Source of the DNA: a bacterium
GTDB lineage: Bacteria > Myxococcota_A > UBA9160 > UBA4427
Assembly (NCBI GenBank): GCA_024742285.1
Contig: JANSYR010000004.1
Span: 1 to 64,000 of the forward strand
Reading direction: 5' to 3'
Length of the DNA stretch: 64,000 nt
Shown: positions 62,828 through 64,000 of the stretch, one piece after another
Layout of the letters: every line of letters begins with the position of its first letter
Position numbering within the stretch: position 1 is the first letter of the stretch
Program-made: the position numbers and the translations under genes
Notes under the pieces: model-generated
The model's input: the letters and a program-made list of their open reading frames with translations, nothing else
What the model was told of the DNA's origin: nothing
Database searches by the model: none

Positions 62828-63205
62828 ATGAGCGTCCCCCGCCGAGCCCTCCTGATCGTCGACCATGGCAGTCGCAACGAGAACGCGAACCGGGCCATCT
62901 CCGACTTCGCAGGCCGAATCGCCGAAGCCCGACCGGATTGGCGGGTCGCCCACGCGCACATGGAGCTGGCGCAGCCCGACGTGTCGTCGACGATCGATGC
63001 CCTCGTCGAAGACGGCGTGAACGAGATCCACGTCCATCTGCATTTCCTGGGTCGCGGCTATCACGTCCGCGAAACGATCCCCGAGCTGATGGACGCCGCG
63101 CGCGCCCGCCATGCGGAGCTCCGCATCACGATCTCCGATCCGATCGGTGAACACCCGCGCCTGGTCGAGATCGTGCTCGAGAGCCTCAGCCCGGCCGAAG
63201 GCTGA
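62828..63205 (+). CDS. CbiX/SirB-like small chelatase
   Basis: This 125-residue single-domain chelatase opens ALLIVDHGSRNENANRAISD with the metal-binding His in DHGSR, and has EIHVHLHFLGRGYHVRETIP. Short CbiX-type chelatases insert cobalt or iron into sirohydrochlorin as dimers. No other cobalamin or siroheme gene is present. The ATG at 62828-62830 has GGGAGGAA about 4 bp upstream. It sits 16 bp after the ferredoxin gene. Confidence 0.82.
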   Translation: MSVPRRALLIVDHGSRNENANRAISDFAGRIAEARPDWRVAHAHMELAQPDVSSTIDALVEDGVNEIHVHLHFLGRGYHVRETIPELMDAARARHAELRITISDPIGEHPRLVEIVLESLSPAEG

Positions 63206-63224
63206 GCCCGACGCCTGCACGGCC

Positions 63225-63818
63225 TCAACGTCGCGCGTCGCGCCAGATCTCGTACGCGTAGAGCGCGGAGACTGCGAGCGCGTGGTCGATGCCGATCTCG
63301 CGCACGACGGCGCGAAGGTTCGTCACCGGAAGCAGCTCGAAGGTCGTGTGCTCCGTCGACTCGTTCCGGATCACGTCGACCTGCTCGCACTCGAGGGCGA
63401 GCTGCATGTGGACACGATTGCCGAAGAGCGCGGGATTCGGATTGAGCGAGCCGAGATCCTCGAGCCGGCCCGCGCGGAATCCGGTCTCCTCGAGCAGCTC
63501 CCGACCTGCCGCCTGCGCGGGCGTCTCGCCCGGGTCGATCAGACCCCCTGGAATCTCGAGGGTGACGGTCCGCGACCCGTGCCGGAACTGACGGACGAGG
63601 ACGAGATGTTCGTCGCGCGTGAGGGCCACGACGTTCACCCAATCCGGCGACTCGATCCGGTAGAAAGGATGCGCATCGCCGGTCCGCGGCGATTCCATCG
63701 TCGCGCGATGGACGTCGAAGACCTTGCAGTGCTGGAGGTGTTCCTCGTCGACGACACGCCAGGCGGGCGGCGGTGCGATCGGGGGGTTCGAGCGGTCATC
63801 GGAGTCGGATTCGGCCAT
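63225..63818 (-). CDS. Nudix hydrolase, ADP-sugar-pyrophosphatase-like
   Basis: This 197-residue protein has a full Nudix box GGLIDPGETPAQAAGRELLE followed by ETGF (pattern G-x5-E-x7-R-E-x2-E-E), with an N-terminal beta domain (FDVHRATMESPRTGDAHPFY) characteristic of ADP-ribose pyrophosphatase-like enzymes. The substrate is probably a nucleotide sugar. The ATG at 63816-63818 is clear. The CbiX-like gene is convergent 19 bp away. Confidence 0.9.
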   Translation of the reverse strand: MAESDSDDRSNPPIAPPPAWRVVDEEHLQHCKVFDVHRATMESPRTGDAHPFYRIESPDWVNVVALTRDEHLVLVRQFRHGSRTVTLEIPGGLIDPGETPAQAAGRELLEETGFRAGRLEDLGSLNPNPALFGNRVHMQLALECEQVDVIRNESTEHTTFELLPVTNLRAVVREIGIDHALAVSALYAYEIWRDARR

Positions 63819-63913
63819 CGATCGAGGCTACCACGCACGCCCGGGAAACCCGGCGTTCGCGGCCCCCGGTGCTAACTTGCGCCGCGCCTCGACCCCCAGG
63901 AAGGCTCGCCCGA

Positions 63914-64000
63914 TTGTCCTCCTCGTCCACCGAAGCCCGAAGCCTGCTCGAACGCGGCGGACACCTCTACATGGTGGGCTGCGCGGTCTTCGTCGGCCTC
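63914..64000 (+). CDS. Partial CDS, start of a membrane protein
   Basis: TTG at 63914-63916 opens a frame reading (M)SSSSTEARSLLERGGHLYM then VGCAVFVGL at the window end. An AGGAAGG lies about 9 bp upstream of the start. The last residues look like the beginning of a TM helix. The product cannot be identified from 29 residues. Confidence 0.55.
   Translation, partial: MSSSSTEARSLLERGGHLYMVGCAVFVGL

Overview
The window is one contiguous, densely coded stretch of a high-GC chromosome (roughly two thirds G+C by eye). Start codons are mixed (ATG, many GTG and TTG, one probable CTG), and neighbouring genes often overlap by 4 bp (ATGA or GTGA). An LPS-export permease, lipoproteins, an RND efflux pump and PEP-CTERM surface proteins point to a Gram-negative bacterium. 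The mix of deeply branching families suggests an uncultured Myxococcota- or Binatota-like (former deltaproteobacterial) lineage. That placement is an inference from style and gene content; no rRNA or tRNA is present to test it.

Layout. 0-5 kb: Fpg glycosylase, a TetR regulator, and a minus-strand run of sulfotransferase, an unknown LGWGSL protein, a VOC protein and an aquaporin. 5-14 kb: an envelope-looking block with a single-chain LptF-LptG permease, two ELM1-family proteins flanking a glycosyltransferase-like gene, a neutral-sphingomyelinase-like membrane phosphodiesterase and a PAP-phosphatase-type enzyme. 14-20 kb: three exported proteins (two with PEP-CTERM-type tails, one beta-helix) beside a 1031-aa ATPase/BTAD regulator. 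20-28 kb: small accessory genes (START, SnoaL/NTF2-like, GNAT, a P450, DUF4279, lipoproteins). 28-39 kb: pyrE, acyl-CoA dehydrogenase, a 43-aa AURKAIP1/COX24-like protein, a TetR-adaptor-RND operon, pyrF, tgt and a DsbA-like lipoprotein. 39-46 kb: a three-gene operon of lipocalin-like protein, type I PKS and alpha/beta hydrolase. 47-51 kb: ychF, metY and a metX-metW fusion gene. 51-64 kb: lipoproteins, RNase HI, an ArsC-type phosphatase, EVE, a membrane SDR, a histidine kinase, aroC, a DUF2007-TM-lectin-fold fusion, an aminoglycoside-phosphotransferase-like kinase, a CinA-like protein, a ferredoxin, a CbiX-like chelatase and a Nudix hydrolase.

How the genes fit together. The 4-14 kb block reads as surface-glycolipid synthesis, sulfation and export: LptFG moves LPS, the ELM1 and GT-like proteins would modify glycans or lipids, the sulfotransferase would release PAP, and the bisphosphate nucleotidase would clear it. 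metY with metX-metW covers direct sulfhydrylation in methionine synthesis. The efflux operon carries its own TetR regulator and a palindrome at its promoter.

The most unusual object is the PKS at 39733-45759. Its KS, AT and ACP keep every catalytic residue, but its DH, ER and KR regions have all lost key residues or segments while staying in frame. It is translationally coupled on both sides to a lipocalin-like protein and a hydrolase. No CRISPR array, insertion sequence, prophage, tRNA or rRNA was recognised.
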